Position numbers and translations under genes: made by a program. A stretch of 64,000 bases of DNA, taken from contig NC_056046.1 of the NCBI RefSeq assembly GCF_004379255.2, forward strand, positions 7,378,001 through 7,442,000, read 5' to 3'. This document shows, in pieces, positions 27,001 to 37,157 of this stretch; within the stretch, counting starts at the first letter, position 1; every line of letters starts with the position of its first letter. The notes beneath the pieces were generated by a model. The model ran no database searches. It worked only from the letters and a program-made list of their open reading frames with translations, and was not told the origin of the DNA. The stretch is from Salvia splendens (lineage: Eukaryota > Streptophyta > Magnoliopsida > Lamiales > Lamiaceae).

Positions 27001-27762
27001 TTGTTCCAGAGACTGAACTGAATCTGAGTGACAGCGATGGAGGTTCAGCTGAAAAAACTGATCAGAACTCAATGACCTGGCCAAAGCGTCCTACTGATGG
27101 AGCAGGGGAGGGCTTTGTGAACTCCGTAAAGGGTCTTTTCAGTTCTAAGCGCCGTAAGGCAAAGGCTTTTGTTCTGAAGACAATGAGGGGTGAAGCCGAG
27201 AATGAAACCCATGGTGAGTGGAGTGAAAGTGAAGCTGATTTCTCACCATTTTCCAGGCAGTTGACCATAACAAAAACGAAAAGGCTTATTAGGCGTCACA
27301 CTAAAAAGTTTCGTCCTAAGAAAGGTCAGTAGATATCATCTCTCTTTTGGTAGTTTGTTTTTTTTCATATAAGCTTTGTGGGTACGCTCATGTGCTTGTT
27401 AACATATACTTACATAAATACAAATCATGTTAATAAAGCCTCTGATAGCATAAATTCATAACTGTTGCATCTACTGCCACATGTATACAGTAGTCAAGTG
27501 TCTGCGGAATGCCTACTTTTTTATGTTATTGTTTGAAGTTCATACTTGTATCGCCACTTCTCGTCTTGGTGGTTACCCACACTTTGTTGAAGATCCTTGA
27601 ATTAACCATATCATTCCTTCAGGCTTAACATTGCAGCAGACAGATTCACTTCCTGAATCTCCAAATGAGAGCGAGCCCTTTGAAATGTTTGAGAGTGACT
27701 CTTCAAGTGGATCCTCAACGTATGAGAATTTTACACGAGGCGAGGAGTTTCAAGGAGTGTAG
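6097..27762 (+). CDS. SAB-like: SABRE/KINKY POLLEN-like giant bridge-type lipid-transfer protein, 3' 19 exons (N-terminus outside window)
   Basis: Exons: 6097-6316, 6615-6785, 6863-6940, 8162-8413, 12786-14876, 15387-17241, 17519-17616, 18428-18784, 18901-19019, 19531-19780, 20426-20650, 22046-22185, 22815-22887, 24781-24882, 24970-25131, 26115-26426, 26519-26686, 26958-27324, 27623-27762. All borders read GT-AG and phases join to one frame of 2,393 codons including TAG 27760-27762, after one base of a split codon. Conserved SABRE/KIP/APT1 segments include DVKLGGTQCN, IMWTCTLSAPEMT, FFPEEEQDSQRRQ-like and RPTDGAGEGFVNSVKGLFS. Known: these are about 2,600-residue proteins of polarised cell growth, related to Hobbit/FMP27/BLTP2. 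About 200-230 N-terminal residues (the membrane anchor) are missing on the left. An acidic linker lies at exon 19531-19780, and a coiled-coil-like Lys/Glu/Gln-rich stretch at exon 20426-20650. KIP/APT1-type paralogues are the alternative assignment. Confidence 0.92.
8522..8691. mobile_element. Stowaway-like MITE in SABRE-like intron
   Basis: CTCCCTCCGTCC at the left and GGATGGAGAGAG at the right form terminal inverted repeats flanked by TA on both sides. Length is 170 bp with no coding capacity. Confidence 0.8.
9415..9612. mobile_element. Stowaway-like MITE in SABRE-like intron
   Basis: CTCCCTCCGCCCC at the left and GGGACGGCGGGCG at the right are flanked by TA dinucleotides. Length is 198 bp. 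Confidence 0.75.
9862..10063. mobile_element. diverged Stowaway-like MITE in SABRE-like intron
   Basis: A weak left end (CTACCTAAGTCC) and right end (AGACGAAGGTAG) are flanked by TA. The interior (CTCTAATGAGGTGAGACTCA) is shared with the copy at 24228-24442, which supports common origin. Confidence 0.65.
10326..11381. mobile_element. non-autonomous MULE-like TIR element (1,056 bp)
   Basis: Terminal inverted repeats of about 90 bp begin GAGTGAATTACATAAATGGT and end in their imperfect complement. Each end carries a duplicated GGTACCTGATC-type motif. A perfect 9-bp target duplication TAAATATTA flanks it (10317-10325 and 11382-11390), the length typical of Mutator-like transposition. The interior is AT-rich and without coding potential. 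Confidence 0.85.
11400..12540. repeat. nest of foldback repeats with a Stowaway-like insert
   Basis: Imperfect inverted repeats pair CAATATGTTTTGG near 12246 with its complement near 12450, and TGGTCAACCGC near 12290 with GCGATTGACC near 12409. A second pair shares AAATGTCCTCAACTT near 11626 and its inverse near 11662. These look like diverged foldback MITEs; exact borders are uncertain. Confidence 0.5.
11743..12033. mobile_element. Stowaway-like MITE in SABRE-like intron
   Basis: CTCCCTCCGTCC at the left and GGGACGGATAGAG at the right are flanked by TA. Length is 291 bp. ATAAAAATATG(T/G)GCA recurs inside, as in other copies of this subfamily. Confidence 0.75.
17776..17790 (+). repeat. poly-G tract in intron
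   Basis: A run of about twelve G follows a T run in the intron after exon 17519-17616. It is prone to slippage, so its exact length is unreliable. Confidence 0.7.
19878..20121. mobile_element. Stowaway-like MITE with near-complete hairpin
   Basis: CTCCCTCCGTTCCTTGTTAA and its inverse at the right end are flanked by TA. The two halves are almost fully complementary (ACATTATTCTCTCTTATTT and its inverse), so the 244-bp copy folds into one long hairpin. Confidence 0.85.
20930..21166. mobile_element. Stowaway-like MITE with near-complete hairpin
   Basis: CTCCCTCCGTTCTGCGGTAG pairs with CTACCACGGAACGAAGGGAG; TA flanks both ends. Length is 237 bp. It is a sister copy of 19878-20121, sharing the same central inverted repeat. 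Confidence 0.85.
22205..22316 (+). repeat. degenerate copies of the preceding exon start inside the next intron
   Basis: The acceptor and first 25 bases of the exon at 22046 (CTCTGCAGATTTATGATTTT) recur at 22284-22316 as CTCTGCAGATCTATAATTTT followed by a GATAGAGAGTATAA-type continuation. A weaker third copy lies at 22214-22238. They include a decoy acceptor site. Confidence 0.6.
23225..23305 (+). repeat. 27-bp tandem repeat, three copies
   Basis: Three adjacent units (23225, 23252, 23279) of ACTAT(T/C)AGCACATAGG plus ATTATACATCT differ at one position. They lie in a SABRE-like intron, with no function evident. Confidence 0.9.
24228..24442. mobile_element. Stowaway-like MITE in SABRE-like intron
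   Basis: CTCCCTCCGTCTCACAAGAG at the left and CTCTTATGAGACGGATGGAG at the right are flanked by TA. Length is 215 bp. Confidence 0.85.
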
Positions 27763-28665
27763 AAAGCACATCATACTTCTTAAAGTTGGAGAACCTGCTG
27801 CATGGCATAATATTGCTCTATGAATCGGGGAATCTGATGCAAATATATATATGTGCACACAAATTTCCCAGAAATATTTGATTGGTTTCCCAGCCATCCG
27901 GGAGTAAAGCGAGTTGAAGGAAGTGACGATCTACCAACCAACTGTTGGTTGCATTTTTACTATTTATAGGTAGAAAACCAACCCTGTATATTGGTAAGAG
28001 TTATATTCAGTGCTACTCTCATTTCTTTCTTTTTTTTATGAAAAAGAAGAAGAAACAGTAATTTTTGGTGTTACTCCTTGTGAGGAAAGTTGAGGTTCAC
28101 AGCCCCCAATAATTTTGTAGCATAGCAATAGGGCGAGATGGGGTATACAAATCTTGCATCTGTATCAGCATATACATATTTATAATGTATCCATATGTTG
28201 GAGTAAAACTGAGCACTTGTATATTTTTCTTATTCCTATGTTTTATTACAAGCGATTAATATTCATTTTATAGTTGTTCCATTGAAGTGATTATTTTTTT
28301 TGTTTTTAGCAAAACTACACTTTTACCTTCTCTCCTATGTTCTATTATTTTTTGTTTTTAGCAAAACTACACTTTTACCTTCTCTCCTATGTTCTATTTT
28401 CAATTGCTCTTTTTTAGTTGAAGTGATTCATTTTTCAGTTGTTCTTTTTTCAATTTTATTCTCTCCTATGTTCTATTTTCTTTCAACTCAATTAATATAA
28501 TTTTCTTAGATTTTGTGCTGAAAAAAGTTGATCACTTAGGACTGAGTATACATTTTATTGTTCCTTGAGGACATAATTTGGGAACCATATTGTTAACGGG
28601 TTAGTATTCCTTCTGTTCATCAATAATATTCTCATTTTAATTAGGCATGAGTTTTAAAAGATGTA
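27763..28665 (+). other. 3' UTR and downstream region of the SABRE-like gene
   Basis: AT-rich sequence after the TAG. No further coding exon is seen. A 52-bp tandem duplication lies at about 28295-28398, containing AGCAAAACTACACTTTTACC in both copies. Confidence 0.6.
28295..28398 (+). repeat. 52-bp tandem duplication
   Basis: Two nearly identical adjacent units contain GCAAAACTACACTTTTACCT at 28309 and 28361. The last part (CTCTCCTATGTTCTATTTTC) occurs a third time near 28461. Confidence 0.85.
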
Positions 28666-28915
28666 CTCCTTCCGTCCTACATTAGGAGTCCCGGTTTACC
28701 ATTTTCGAGTGCTCCACTTTAGGAGTCCTGGTTAAAATATTTCATAAATGGTATTAGGTCTCATATTCCATTAACTTTTTTCCACTCACATTTATTATAA
28801 AACTAATATAAAAAAGTAGAACTCGCATTCCACTATTTTTTTCACCAACTTTCCTTTACATTTCTTAAAACTCGTATCGAATTCAACTGAGACTCCTAAA
28901 GTGGGATGAAGGGAG
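28666..28915. mobile_element. Stowaway-like MITE
   Basis: CTCCTTCCGTCCTACATTAG at the left and AAAGTGGGATGAAGGGAG at the right are flanked by TA. TAGGAGTCC(C/T)GGT is repeated near the left end. Length is 250 bp. Confidence 0.8.
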
Positions 28916-28997
28916 TAATAGATAGTGAATGAAAAATGATGTGGAAGGTGAGTCGTATATAAAACAATTTATAACAAAATATAAATGAAATAAAGTT

Positions 28998-29131
28998 AAT
29001 GGAATATGAGTTCAGAAGTAGTCAAAAATAAATGTATAATTATTTATGGACAGATGAAAATGACAATGGAATATGAGTTCAGAAGTAGTCAAAAATAAAT
29101 GTATAATTATTTATGGACAGATGAAAATGAC
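28998..29131 (+). repeat. 67-bp perfect tandem duplication
   Basis: Two adjacent identical 67-bp units (28998-29064 and 29065-29131) start AATGGAATATGAGTTCAG. Perfect identity suggests a recent event. Confidence 0.95.
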
Positions 29132-29386
29132 AAATGGAGACTATTAATGACGAACAACCAATTTCATAAAATTAATGGAATTACCAAAAGTTGTAAAAGA
29201 AATGATATACTACTAGTGATTATTTACTAACGGATGAAAATGGTACTAATTTGTAACGATTAATGACGGACATAGGTAGAGTTGAAATGTAGAATATCAA
29301 CAAACTTAAGTTAATTAGTTTAGATGAAAAAATAAAGGCTTTAATAATAAAAATTCCGGCCGCCGCAACCAACTAACCCTTGGCGG

Positions 29387-29761
29387 TTATCCCCCAATTC
29401 CGTCGGCCAGCGCCGCCCGCTTGAGCGTCTTCACGGCGAGCGGCGACAGCGCGGTGTCGAGCGAGGCCAGGGCGGAGGTCCGGAAGCCTTGCTTCTCGAG
29501 GGCCAGCGCCTTGAGGATGTGCGAGGCGGCGTCGGTGGGGTCGAGGGCGATGGCTCGGTCGGCCTAGGCCTCGGCTCGGCGGGCGTCGGCGGCGGAGAGG
29601 AGCTGAGCGGCGACGACGAAGTGGCGCTTGGCTTGGAGCTGGGAACGGCGGCGGAAGAGGCGGAGCTTGGACAGGAGCTTTTGGGGGGTGTTTTGGGAGA
29701 AGAGAAGCGTCAGCGCCAAGATCACAAATATCGCAACCTGGAGAATCACATCGGTAACCAT
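29387..29761 (-). pseudogene. small TPR-like membrane protein gene interrupted by one in-frame TAG
   Basis: On the minus strand an ATG at 29761-29759 opens a protein with a hydrophobic N-terminus (MVTDVILQVAIFVILALTLL, residues 1-20). A basic segment follows (KLRLFRRRSQLQAKRHF) and then alanine-rich helices. A TAG at 29566-29564 stops it after 65 residues. The same frame then stays open for 59 more codons in a clearly protein-like segment ([20 protein letters not shown], then [20 protein letters not shown]) to a TAA at 29389-29387. LDP...A..ILKAL is TPR-like. I recall similar short plant proteins but cannot name the family securely. The continued frame and high GC suggest a recently broken gene, a sequence error or readthrough. 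An upstream in-frame ATG lies at 29851. Confidence 0.6.
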
Positions 29762-30101
29762 TTTCTCTACTCTCTGTTTTTGTGAATGATCGATGGGTTG
29801 TCTCAGTTTTATTAGTATAAAATTAAAATCAGAGGATTTGGAAGGGGTCAACTCAACGATTTCTTTCTATTTTTGTTCTAGCCCATTAATGGAATTTCAT
29901 TTTAATGAAGGAGATTAGATTTATTATGAATGGGGGAGTGACGCACAAGGGTTATGCGTCGTTATTAATAAAACGCACAATCTTTATGCGCACAATCTTT
30001 ATGCGTCTTTGGTTAATGAAGCACAAGGGTTATGCGTCGTTAAAAGACGCATAAGCATTATGCGTCTTACCCTAACGATGAATAACCCTTATGCGTCACG
30101 C

Positions 30102-30160
30102 TGGTAAGTATTCCCGCCTATCACGCGGGTGACTTGGGTTCGATCCCCGGCAACGGCGCA
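30102..30160 (+). pseudogene. tRNA-Asp-derived fragment, left arm
   Basis: TGGTAAGTATTCCCGCC, an anticodon stem-loop, GGGTTCGATCCCCGG and CAACGGCG match the 3' part of plant tRNA-Asp(GUC) from the D loop onward. The anticodon reads ATC instead of GTC. The first 15 or so bases, with the acceptor 5' strand and most of box A, are absent. Box B is intact and a run of seven T follows at 30161. It could not fold as a complete tRNA. Confidence 0.85.
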
Positions 30161-30737
30161 TTTTTTTAAGTGAGTAGTATTTGATAAAAATTAGTTATTT
30201 TAAACATTTGTTTTTGGCAAATAGATATTACTCTTATAAAATAATTAATTAAAGAAGTTAATTGGAATTATTTTACGAATTTGATAGACACTTCGCATAA
30301 GCTTCTTTTGTTACAAACATGTCTCAAATAATTTCATTTGTATAATGACTCCGTATTGATATTCCACCCTAATTTGGCGTATTAAAGAAAATGCAAATGA
30401 AGACATATGAGGTTGTATCTATCTTCTACTAACAAATAACAATATGTCACGATAGGGGTATAATCAATTGTTAGCTCTATTTTTAATTGCTAACTACAAT
30501 TAATTTTAAATCATAAGATTTGTAGAGATCCAGTGGTTTATAAATTTATATGTATAATTTCATTTTATTATTATTTAAATTTAAAAAGATATGAAAACTA
30601 TTAAAATTAAGATTTTAGATCGAATATCAATGTAATGTATTAAACATATCAATACGATTAATAACAATTTTTTATAACTAACTTTTTGCTAAATAAGATT
30701 AATAACATTTTTTTATATACTATATTGATACTCGTGA

Positions 30738-30792
30738 TTGAATGATCTTGTGCTTGATTTGATTGAATGATCTTGTGCTTTATTTGATTGTA
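30738..30792 (+). repeat. short tandem duplication in spacer
   Basis: TTGAATGATCTTGTGCTT occurs twice, about 27 bp apart, in the spacer of the inverted-repeat element. Confidence 0.8.
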
Positions 30793-31034
30793 ATTAGCAA
30801 TTTAAGGATTGAGTTAACAATATTAGGGTGGAATATCAATACGAAGTCATTATACAAATGAAATTATTTGAGACATGTTTGTAACAAAAGAAGCTTATGC
30901 GAAGTGCCTATCAAATTCGTAAAATAATTCCAATTAACTTCTTTAATTAATTCTTTTATAAGAGTAATATCTATTTGCCAAAAACAAATGTTTAGAATAA
31001 CTCATTTTTATCAAATACTACTCACTTAAAAAAA

Positions 31035-31092
31035 TGCGCCGTTGCCGGGATCGAACCCAGGTCACCCGCATGATAGGCGGGAATACTTACCA
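31035..31092 (-). pseudogene. tRNA-Asp-derived fragment, right arm
   Basis: Inverted copy of the left-arm fragment, with one C fewer in the T-stem region and an ATC anticodon again. The shared truncation point and shared anticodon change show that both descend from one captured fragment. Confidence 0.85.
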
Positions 31093-31331
31093 GCATGACG
31101 CATAAGGGTTATGCGTCATTAGGGTAAGACGCATAATACTTATGCGTCTTTTAACGACGCATAACCCTTGTGCTTCATTAACCAAAGACGCATAAACGTT
31201 GTGCGTTTTATTAATAACGACGCATAACCCTTATGCGTCACTCCCCTATTCGAAATAAATCTAATCTCCTTCATTAAAATGAAATTCCATTAATGAGCTA
31301 TAACAAAAATAGAAAGATCTCTCCACTCAAC

Positions 31332-32467
31332 TCATGTCTTTGCAGCCTATCTTTATTGACTACTGAACCCACCCATTTCCTTTTGAGATGTTTTATTTAC
31401 TTTACTAGGAAAATAAATAAATTACTACAGTATTTACTAGCAAATTAAAAGATTCAAATTAAAATAAATTAATACTACTAGTCAAAGAAATCCGTGAAGA
31501 ATACATTTGAAACACCTGTTAATAGAGAGAGAAAAAAAAGATAACTATAGTAATAATATTTATAAAGAAAGAGAAAGGTAATTAGATGTAATTATGATGA
31601 CTTACATTTACAAATTTAAAAATATGACATCTTTATTCGGACATACTATTAACAAACCTCTAATAAGGGGTTGGACATAAAATGATTTCAAAGAAAAATC
31701 TAATGTTAAAAAAATTATAAAATCTGAAAAGTTCATTAATTTATAGACAATTTACCTTCTTCTTAAAACAATATCGTTTTTCTCCAAGCTAGCTTTTTCG
31801 GCGAACAAATTAGCTTCAATGTAGAGAAAAATTAATTTCAGAAAAAGTAGTATTTAGCTTTAAAAATTTAAGGAAAATACAGAAAATAACTCTAGTTTTC
31901 ATAGTTTAATTATTGAATTATTTAGTTAGACAAGTTGAATCAAGCTCCAGCTCAGACTTATCAAGTGCGTCTGTAATTATAATTTGTATGCTTTGTTTGT
32001 ATACATTATCTCAGATTTCCTATTTATTCTCTTGTCTGAATTAAACTTTCACAATTCACATATGTATGTCTCATTATCTCAGTACGTTTATTAATTATTA
32101 GGTACTCCTATATTGTCTTGAAGATCACAGAAAACCATGTGGTCCGTTCATCTCGTATTGATAAATATAGATGTAACTTCATCTTACTATGTTGAATATA
32201 TGGTTCTATAAACAATTTGAAACCAACTTAAAACTCAGGAAGCGAAATCTTGTACAGATTATTCTGAAGGTGCAGTCGGTACGCTAAATGTGCAGAGTCT
32301 TACCCGGGTAAAGACGTGTCGACTTAGTATTAGATAAGTGTTTGATGAGTGCCCGTGATATATGCACAACCTTGAACATCAGATGATCCCTAAGCCACAA
32401 CCAGCCACAATCAGCCATCAACCTATACAAACATTACAACATAATATAGAGACAACAACAGTCATTG
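31332..32467. other. AT-rich intergenic stretch
   Basis: Between the inverted-repeat element and the end of the CLT-like gene. I see no gene or clear repeat. The final part probably includes the 3' UTR of the CLT-like gene. Confidence 0.6.
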
Positions 32468-35400
32468 TCAAGAGGTGTCTGAGTCCTGCTTGAGAGGCCA
32501 GGAAAAGTTATATAAGATGAGCCCCAACATAAGAACCACGCTGCCCATGACGAAAAAGGGGCTCAAGGTTACACCTCCTGGGATGTATGGTAATGGAAGT
32601 GAAAGAATGTAGATTGAGATTGGCACTGCAAAACCAAGTAGATGTTAAAATAGCTTCATTTTCATATACTAAGCTAACAAGTGATGAGGGTACCTGATGA
32701 CATCACAGCAAGGGACGATACAACTGCGGATGAATATTTTAGAAGATTGAGCGCCGATATGTTGAAAGCAATATTGGTTATTATGTAGAGGAGAGGTAGT
32801 AGTGGGGCTCCATCACAACCTGATAAAAAGGCGAGGTTACAACACTACTCTATATAATGAACGTTCATATTGTTCTTGGATTATAAATGAAATTAATCTG
32901 ACACAGAAACATGCTTTAACTCATTCAACCTACTAAATAAAAATATAAACACTCAAGAATTGAGCTTTATTTGCAAGCCACTATTGGGCTTCTTCAGATA
33001 AAATTTCTCTTTTTTCCTACTGCTTAACAAAATTAATTTGCACTTGGGAGTAAACTGATAACCCTAGAACTACCTACTCCTATGAACTTTTTATATGCAA
33101 TGGTCAACACCGAGATCAAAGGTAAGTGAGTACCTGTTGTATCGGCTCCAATATTAAAGAAACAACCAGCACCACTTTTCAAGTATGCAGGCAGTTCAGG
33201 TAATGGTATGCCCTTCAAATTTGACAAAACTGGCAGAAAGAGGAGTACAAAAAGCGCCTACAAGTGAAAGGAAGAATGAGATAGAGAAAATAAAAGGTTC
33301 AAATGAATTAACTGTCAAGCTATAGTTAATGACTCAATGAGTTGCATTCACATGACTAGAGGTAAACCCAATGCATTTTCAATAGTAAGGAAGTCCAAGG
33401 TGGTTTAGTGGTCTGCAGGAACAAGCCCTGAATAGCCTTCCTATCAACCATGGGCATGGCACTCATACTATTCCTTACATTGTCTTAATCATATCGCTTT
33501 ATGAACCATTCAAAGTGGGAAAAAACAAAATAAAGATCATCAAAGCCTATTACTGATGAGGCAGTATTCTTTTTATTACAGTCATGCTTTCAATATTTGT
33601 ACTGTTATTAATTTGATAATTGTATCATTTGGAGGTATATTATGACATCCAGATAAAGCTCAACTTATCCCTACTAATAAAATGGGCTCTATTGTTTAAT
33701 TCATTGTAGATTAAATTTATCCAGACCAGAGATCAGTGTGAGCAAAGAGCCTTAGGGACATCATTGGTGTGGAATGTGCATTAGAACACAACGCAGATTG
33801 CACTTTTCAAGAAGGGTTATAGAGACAAGTCCAAAATCGATGACAATTCAAGAAAGGAAAATTAAACTAAATTAACTAATAATAGATGGATATACATAAA
33901 ATAGAAGAAAATAAAACAATATACAGAAATTTCATTAACGCTCAGGACAAATCCACATGGAAAGTTATTGGGAGGTTCATTACTTTTAACTAGTCCACAT
34001 GTTCCTTGAGCCAAGCCTTAGTTTAGTCACTTAGTGATAGAAGTAAAGACAACCCATTCACAACTAAATTAAGAGGATTATATTCATAATCAAATAACAA
34101 TCAACAGAAGAGGAACTCTCTCTATGTCTATGCGGCAATGAACACTGCTCATGTTAACGGCTTCGTATGCTGAGATATTTGCTAAGATTATGGTGCTTCC
34201 ACCTATCACTCCCCGTGTCATAATTTATGTTAAATCAATAAAAAAATGCACATGTACAAAAAGACTTAAATTTAATTATAGCCGATGTATCATTTTGACA
34301 TATTCACCTGAAATCCAGATCCGTATGAATTGACCACAAATATGTCCAGCAGTTTTCCCTGTATCAAGTAGCCAATAAGTAAGTAGAGATTTTATTTTAT
34401 ACACTAAATATGAAGTAAGTGTATAGTAAAAAATGAACAGCAATAAATGAGGGAATTCAGTTTTAGCACCTTGAGACGGGTCGCAGCATCAATGAAAACA
34501 GATTCCTGTACACATCCAAGAATTTGAGAAAATAAAAGTACATATCAGGCGGTATTTTAGCTACTAGATGGTTTAGGCATTACCTTAAGAACAGAAGCAA
34601 CTGCTTGAAATGCAGTTGAAGTTATCATCATTGCTGGCCATATCATTCCAACTCCAGAGAGCATTTGATCCTGTTCAGATCCGCTGCAATCCAGAAATAA
34701 AACTATTACTAAAAAATCAGATGTCTACGAACAGCCACATGACTATCATTCCAGATTTGTTCTTTCTAGTGCCACCTCTTAATGCCAATCCTTAATCTTG
34801 TCATCTAAGGATCAACAAGTTACTCTTGCAGATAAAAGAGGACCAATCATAATAAGATGACTTTACATAGACAATGGTGTTTCCTCTGACTTTCTGAGAT
34901 AGTGTAGATTAGTTTTGTAGATCAAAGACATAAGTAACGGAGATGAAACACTGGACAAGGACAAAAAAAATTTAGCTTGATCCTACGCATAATAGTCCTG
35001 TGTTTTGATAAGACTTGAAATTATGCTTAAATTTGCTAGCAGAACTAAAGTTAGATTTTCATAAGAGTGCCAATTTAATCATGCTCAAGTCATTCAACAA
35101 GCAGCAGACCTGTCTCAAACATGACTCTAAAATTCACAGCACAGTTTAAACTACAATGATTAACTAGACTCAACTTGGCATCTTTATAAGTGAAATAAGA
35201 TGGTATAATGGATGGCGTTTCCCAAGAGATAAGAAAGTTGAATATGCCCCACAATGAAATAAGATTTTACCACAATACTTTTGATATTTACATAAAAATA
35301 ACTCATTCAAAGAGAAGTAAACCTCGTAACAGACAGTACAACACCAGCGGCAACAAGAAAGCATCCAGCGAGTCGGTTCCAGGAGTATCTCCTCCCCAAG

Positions 35401-37157
35401 ATCAGCACAGAGAAGGCCAGTTGCCATACCAAAAATGCCTGCAACAGTAGGTTCCCCGAAAACATGAACCTTGAGAACAAAATGAACCTTAGCTTTTGGT
35501 CAGTTGTACACTTGTACTGGATATAACTAGGTTAATCTATAGCTTTCTCTATTTTGAAAAAAAAATTAAAAGTTCCTTGGGGTTAGTCCAGCTAACAAAT
35601 GAAAGATGAATCAAGATGCTGAAAGCAAAATAACTAGGGAATGTATGAACAAATGGACAGCCCAGTTTAATGATGATTGACCTTTCAACAAAAGATGTGT
35701 CCTAGACAGAAAAGGCACAATTCGAACAAAGTGGATAAAACTTAAGCTTAGAGTTGGATGAAAAGACATGTATCACAAGTCTAGTAAATATTCCAAGCAA
35801 ACTTGCTCAGTAAAAGTGCATGCTTAAATTTTGTAATGAGTGCAGCTCAGAGACTTATGCCCGAGTTAATAATCAGTTATAGTGAATATTTAGAACTCAG
35901 AACTCAAAGAAAGTAGAAGTGGATGAAGGAAAAAACTAAGCTGAGAATGAGTAATGAATTCGTAGTCCATCTGTCCTGACTCATGAGCCAAAGAAACATT
36001 TATTCATAATGGGAATTAGAAAATAAACTTCAGCGATATTACCTGAGTTAGTATAGGTATGGCTGGTCCCGGAAGCTGAGCTGTAAAAGATACTCATAGC
36101 TCAATAAAAATGCCTTCAAAAAAATAATCAATTTGACTGTGCATTCAGAAGTTGAAATTCACTTTGTTCTTTGTTTCAATACAGCAGCATGCTCTTACTC
36201 TCAATAAATATGGACTAAGAAATAACTCTCAAGTTCACCACAAAGCCAAGAAATAAGTGCAGAACATGTACATGGAATGTGGTTGGTGGGAATTATTGGC
36301 AAGGTAAGTTTTTCCTGAGCCCTCTATCAGACACGATAGATTATCATAACTCAGTTACTCGTACCTCCAGAATACATTCCTGCCACAACTCCAAGAGCTT
36401 CCAGAAGACCAATGACTATAAAAGGTGTTTTTGGAAATGCTAACATCTCATCAGTGACAATTCCAGCTTTGTATCTCGTGAAAAGTGTGGAGAAATATAT
36501 AGCCACATACCTGGCCATCACAAATAACCATCAATCTTAACTAACCATAGCAAAACATTCGCCGGCAATACCAACATCCAAGATAACTTAAGCTACATTA
36601 CCCTGTGATAATCTCTATAAACTACTCCATTTTCCCCATTATATCACAATTAATATTCTGGAAAGAGCTATGACCCCTACAATTTTAACAATCTCAGCAA
36701 CTAAAAGCACAATCCAATTATGATATTTTCAACAATAAAATTTTACACACCCAAAAGTAGTGAGCTGAGCCAAAAAGAAGGGGAATTCCTTCATCGGAAC
36801 AAGGGCGAGCTTGTAGAGGACACGATTGGCAATTGCCAGTGCTACAGTAACGGCGGCGCACGCCAACACCAGAAGCTTCCGATTCCTCGCATCGGAATCC
36901 GGCGGCGGAGGAGTATGAGGCGGAGGCTTCGCACTGGCAGAGACCGGAGGCAAACGGCGGAATCTAAGGGTGAAATTGGGGTCGGTGTAGTTCATCTTCA
37001 AGTGGCGAGGGTGGGAGAAGACGGAGAGGTGGCGAGGAGAGGCATTGCGGTTGAAGGTGGATTGAAGGTGGAAGGAAAGAGTGGGGGAGAATCGGTTGGC
37101 AGCGGCGAAGGGTGGGAAGTGAGGTGAGGGAGCAGAGAATGGACGGAGAAGCTTCAT
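32468..37157 (-). CDS. CLT: CRT-like transporter (CLT), plastid thiol/glutathione transporter
   Basis: Exons from 5' to 3' on the minus strand: 37157-36751, 36510-36365, 36080-36043, 35438-35323, 34683-34584, 34505-34470, 34358-34308, 33257-33134, 32819-32694, 32625-32468. All borders are GT-AG and the total is 433 codons plus TGA. Residues 1 to about 95 are Ser/Arg/Pro-rich and look like a plastid transit peptide. The rest carries about ten hydrophobic segments with family motifs: NRVLYKLALVPMKEFPFFLA, PGPAIPILTQAFLVWQL, SNLKGIPLPELPAYLKSGAG and PLPYIPGGVTLSPFF. Known: Arabidopsis CLT1-3 are plastid envelope transporters related to the malarial chloroquine-resistance transporter, moving glutathione precursors and GSH. 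An in-frame ATG at 37211 could add 18 residues. The 37157 start gives a more typical transit peptide. Confidence 0.93.

Larger units (their letters stand above)
29858..31322. mobile_element. giant inverted-repeat element (MULE-like long-TIR) carrying tRNA-Asp fragments
   Basis: Two arms, 29858-30373 and 30822-31322, are inverted copies of each other with a 448-bp spacer. The left arm is longer by a 15-bp tandem duplication (CACAATCTTTATGCG near 29983). Flanks CAACTCAAC (29849-29857) and CCACTCAAC (31323-31331) match at 8 of 9 positions, which fits a 9-bp Mutator-type target duplication. The outer 250 bp of each arm is filled with palindromic ACGCATAA...TTATGCGT motifs. Each arm then carries 59 or 58 nt of tRNA-Asp-like sequence followed by a T run, then about 200 bp of AT-rich sequence. 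No coding capacity was found. The family is inferred from the flanks; only the inverted repeat itself is directly visible. Confidence 0.85.

Noticed and set aside
29489..29785. 98-codon plus-strand frame with Gly/Glu repeats
   Set aside because: It is the antisense of the TPR-like minus-strand gene; the minus-strand protein has a hydrophobic N-terminus and sensible residue use.
30102..31092. Functional tRNA-Asp genes
   Set aside because: Both copies lack the 5' acceptor strand and most of box A, so they cannot fold as tRNA.
33391..33470. Possible SINE head (GGTGGTTTAGTGGTCTGCAGG)
   Set aside because: Only a box A-like match; no box B, tail or target duplication was found.
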